Origin: Ophiocordyceps camponoti-saundersi (nom. inval.)
Taxonomy: Eukaryota; Ascomycota; Sordariomycetes; Hypocreales; Ophiocordycipitaceae
Assembly (NCBI GenBank): GCA_003339415.1
Contig: PDHQ01000116.1
Span: 38,435 to 102,434, forward strand
Length of the DNA: 64,000 bases
Reading direction: 5' to 3'
Positions 61,178 through 64,000 of this stretch are shown here, in pieces (within the stretch, counting starts at the first letter, position 1; each line of letters opens with the position of its first letter). Under the pieces are notes generated by a model. It was not told the DNA's origin. It made no database searches and worked only from the letters and a program-made list of their open reading frames with translations. Made by a program: the position numbers and the translations under genes.

Positions 61178-61978
61178 TATATTATTATTAAAATTTATAC
61201 TAGGGGCTAGAATAGCTTTTAAAACTACTATATATAAGGAGGGGGGAAAAACTAAGCAAGGCTTAGGGGAAAACCCCCTACTTATATAGCAGGGGCCTAA
61301 TAAAGTAAGGACGATAAGTAGGAAAAAGCGCTATTATAAGCCTTACTTAAGCTTATAAGGCTATAATAAAATAATAAACTAAGGTAAGGCTTAAAAAGGT
61401 ACCTTATAAAAATAAGTAAGTTATATAAGGGTATATACTAAGGTTAGCTAAAGGGCTATAAATTAGTAAGTAAGTAAGGTAATATATACTTTATTACTAA
61501 AGTATAAATAAATAAAAGCTAGGTAGTATATAGCTTCTTTCTCTTTCCTATCCCTTATAAGTATACTTATAACTATAAATAATACTATAAATAACTTAAT
61601 ATACGCTACTATATAGCCTTCTACTAGCTTAAAACTTAACTAATATAATAATAAGGAAGGTAAAAATTAGAGAAGAGAACCTAGTCCCTTATAATATTTA
61701 TATAAAATATATTATATAAAAGCGCTCGCGCTAAGAATATTTTAGCTATTAAGTATAGCAGAGTAATTATACTTTTTATATAAAGTTTAGTAAGAATATA
61801 AAAGTTAATAGCGTATAGATTTTATAGCTTAAGTATATATTACTTATATAAAATTAAATATAAGCTATATAGCGGTAAGTATTTTCTAGATTATAAGTAA
61901 CTATAAGGAGCTAATAAGCTAAAAGTATATAAGTTACTAATAACGGACGCGGCTAAGCTTTATTATATATAGTAATAT
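61178..61978 (-). mobile_element. Element C copy 2, interrupted by a hAT element
   Basis: Direct repeat of 47606-48400: the same ATTATTATTA edge, TTTATACTAGGGGCTAGAA, the GGGGGGAAAAAC and GGGGAAAACCCCCTAC blocks, and the same later sequence to TTTATTATATATA. More mutated than the first copy. It ends where the hAT terminal repeat starts. Confidence 0.65.
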
Positions 61979-64000
61979 TAGGGTTTAAAATTAGTTAGTC
62001 TTTAGTTAGTTAGGACTAACTAAAAAAAGTCCGGACTAAAAGTACGTACCTTTTAGTTAGTCTTTAGTTAGTTAGCTTAAGGACTTTAGTTAGTTCTTAA
62101 ATATAAGGATTAACTAACTAAAGACTAAAAACTAAAAGGACTAAATTTTTAGTTAGCTTACGTAAGCTATTTTAATCTAAAAGAAATACTAATAAATAGC
62201 GTAATAAAAGTATTATATAGAAATTAAGTTTTTTTTAATTATATTATTATTAAGCGAGAAATAAATTCTTTAATCTAATATATTAAAAATAAAAATAAAA
62301 TCTAGTAATAATAATAGTAATAACTTTATAAATAATAATATAATAAAAAGTAGAAATATAATATAGCTTTAAAAATGCTAAATATAAGTTAAATATATTT
62401 AATTATTAGAAATCTTTAGCTATATAAAATTATTAATATATAAAGAGTTAATATTAATAAAAAAAATATATTATTAGCTAGAAAAACTTATATAATAATA
62501 AGTAAAAAAACTAGCTATAATAGAAGACTTATAAGCTTTAATCTTCTTCTTTTAAAGCTTTATTTTCCTCTTCTTTAATTTCCTAGAAATTATTAAGTAT
62601 TAAATTCTAGTTTTTAAGCAGAATTAACTACTTTATAGTTTCCGGTTTAAGGTTATTCCTCGATAACGTAATTATATTACCGGATATAGAAAATATAGCC
62701 TTAATTAAGGCTAATATAGCCGGAATAGCTAAAAATTTTCTAGCTAAAATTATTAAAGTGGGGAAGCGAAAAGCGTTATTTTTCTAATATAAAAGCGGGT
62801 TACTTTATAAAATAATTAGTAAATAAATAATAAATAGAGAGAAAAAATTATAAAAAAATATTATAACTATACCTTAGAAGGTAAATAAGCTTCTGAAAGG
62901 TATTATATTAATTCTTTATTAGTTTCTGCTTTTTTAGACTTTAAACTAAAGTTAAAGTCTTCCGAAGCAAATAATCTAGGACTTCCTAAGTCTATTTCTT
63001 TATTTTCTATAATTTTATAGCTAAGAATAATTAGTAAAAATTATAAAAAAAAATAATCTTACTTATAGATTAAATTCCTCTTAAAAAAGATATAAGATAT
63101 CTTTTTTTATAGCTGAATAGTGATAAAGAAAGCCGTTTTCTTTAAAATAAATGTTTTTATACCGTAGGTCTAAGATAATAGCGAATAAATAAGGCTGGAA
63201 AGCGTATAAGTCGTTTTTTTTAAGTTATTTTAGAAAGTACTTTTTAAGTTTTTTTAAGCCCTCTATTATATAAGCTTTAAAAGTACTAGAATAAGAAAAC
63301 TAAAAAGTAATTAGTAAGTATTTTAAAAAATAAAAGAAAGAAAAATACCTAGCTTTTTTCGAAGCTAGAAAAATCTTCGTATAATTTCGTAAGCTAATTA
63401 AAGATCTAATAAATAAATAGTAATCCTTCGAAGCTTATTATAAAAAAGTGCCCTTATAAATAAATAGAATAGGTTAAAAAAACGTTAAAAATAGCTTTAA
63501 AATCTTTTAAAGCTTCCTATTCCTTATTAAAAGGGAATATTTTTTTATACTCTTTATAATCTATTAATTTAGAAACCTATTCTAAGGCAGAACAGAATTC
63601 TAACGCTCTTTTAAGTATAAAAAACGTAAAATTCTACCTTATAGCGTTATCTATTTAATTAATTAGTAGTAAAATAAATAGCTAATAAATAAAAAAACTT
63701 ACTAATAATAACCCTAGTTTTTTTAGATTATTTTATATTTCCCCTAGATTTTTGCTACTATAAACCGTCCTAAAAAAGCTATTTAAGCTCTATATTATAC
63801 TTAATAATAAGTAAAATACGTCGAAGTCGGTTAAAAAGCGCTATAAAAATAAATAATTAGTAAAAAATTAAAAAAAAAATAAATAACTTACTATTATGCT
63901 CTTATAAAGTACTATTTTTATCTAAAAGTTACTTTTCTAAGTTCGAATTATTTAAAAAGGCCTTAAAAATATCCTAGGCTATTAAATTAATAATATATAC
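61979..64000 (-). mobile_element. hAT DNA transposon, RIP-mutated, runs off the window
   Basis: The left terminus TAGGGTTTAAAATTAGT is the RIP form of the CAGGGTTTAAAATTAGT end of the MITE at 50659. The first 180 bases hold dense ACTAAAAG and CTTTAGTTAGT motifs in both orientations, like hAT subterminal binding sites. On the minus strand 62600-62800 resembles the C-terminal hAT dimerisation region (LAIPATS...GNIITxxRNRLKPETIKxLILLKNW, in pieces, with stops). The N-terminal part should lie toward and beyond 64000. The presumed 8-bp duplication AGTAATAT (61971-61978) cannot be checked on the other side. Confidence 0.75.

Noticed and set aside
1..64000. Centromere or telomere
   Set aside because: Large RIP-mutated AT-rich blocks can be centromeric in fungi, but nothing here is specific and no telomere repeat is present; sequence alone cannot decide.

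Overview
The window looks like a chromosomal piece of a filamentous ascomycete (Pezizomycotina; Sordariomycetes is my guess from protein feel, low confidence). Two ordinary intron-bearing fungal genes sit in a 7.3 kb island (about 19143-26426). Everything else is transposon DNA mutated in the way repeat-induced point mutation (RIP) mutates it: CpA and TpG have almost disappeared in favour of TpA, while CpG survives. As a result ATG starts are nearly absent, TAA/TAG stops are everywhere, and no convincing open frame exists outside the island.

Gene island. Both genes are on the minus strand. A chitin synthase of the short class VI/VII (ChsD-like) type is at 19246-21462, with three exons. The nonsense-mediated decay factor UPF2/NMD2 is at 22408-26294, with eight exons and perhaps a ninth. 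Both gene starts lie in tiny first exons (33 nt and 19 nt), found here from splice signals, reading phase and family N-termini. The island is tightly walled. A transposon tail ends about 103 bp past the chitin synthase stop codon, and a 292-bp inverted-repeat element begins 132 bp upstream of the UPF2 start.

Left block, 1-19142. It opens with a decayed Ty3/Gypsy pol relic (1-3480), then unassigned RIP-mutated DNA. Next comes a three-level nest. A 1.87-kb non-LTR element with only a gag-like frame (called YX here) is split by a 6.7-kb Tad-like LINE, which is itself split by a second YX copy in the opposite orientation. All three insertions keep target-site duplications (14, 15 and 17 bp). A rearranged YX piece closes the block beside the chitin synthase gene.

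Right block, 26427-64000. In order: a mariner-like MITE; a relative of the Gypsy-2 LTR; a LINE (D) interrupted by a little-mutated 349-bp insertion and then by LINE A (7.25 kb, complete); a second copy of the A family (LINE B); element C; a complete Gypsy-2 retrotransposon with 250-bp LTRs and a 5-bp duplication, which carries an unmutated 439-bp hAT MITE; a third intact YX; and a second element C copy interrupted by an RIP-mutated hAT transposon that runs off the window end.

Taken together the window is a genomic record: housekeeping genes kept clean inside a graveyard whose order of insertion can be read from the duplications. The most novel items are the gag-only YX family and a 3'-end module shared by several LINE families. 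Transposon domain calls were made by reading frames through RIP-type stops by eye, without any database search.
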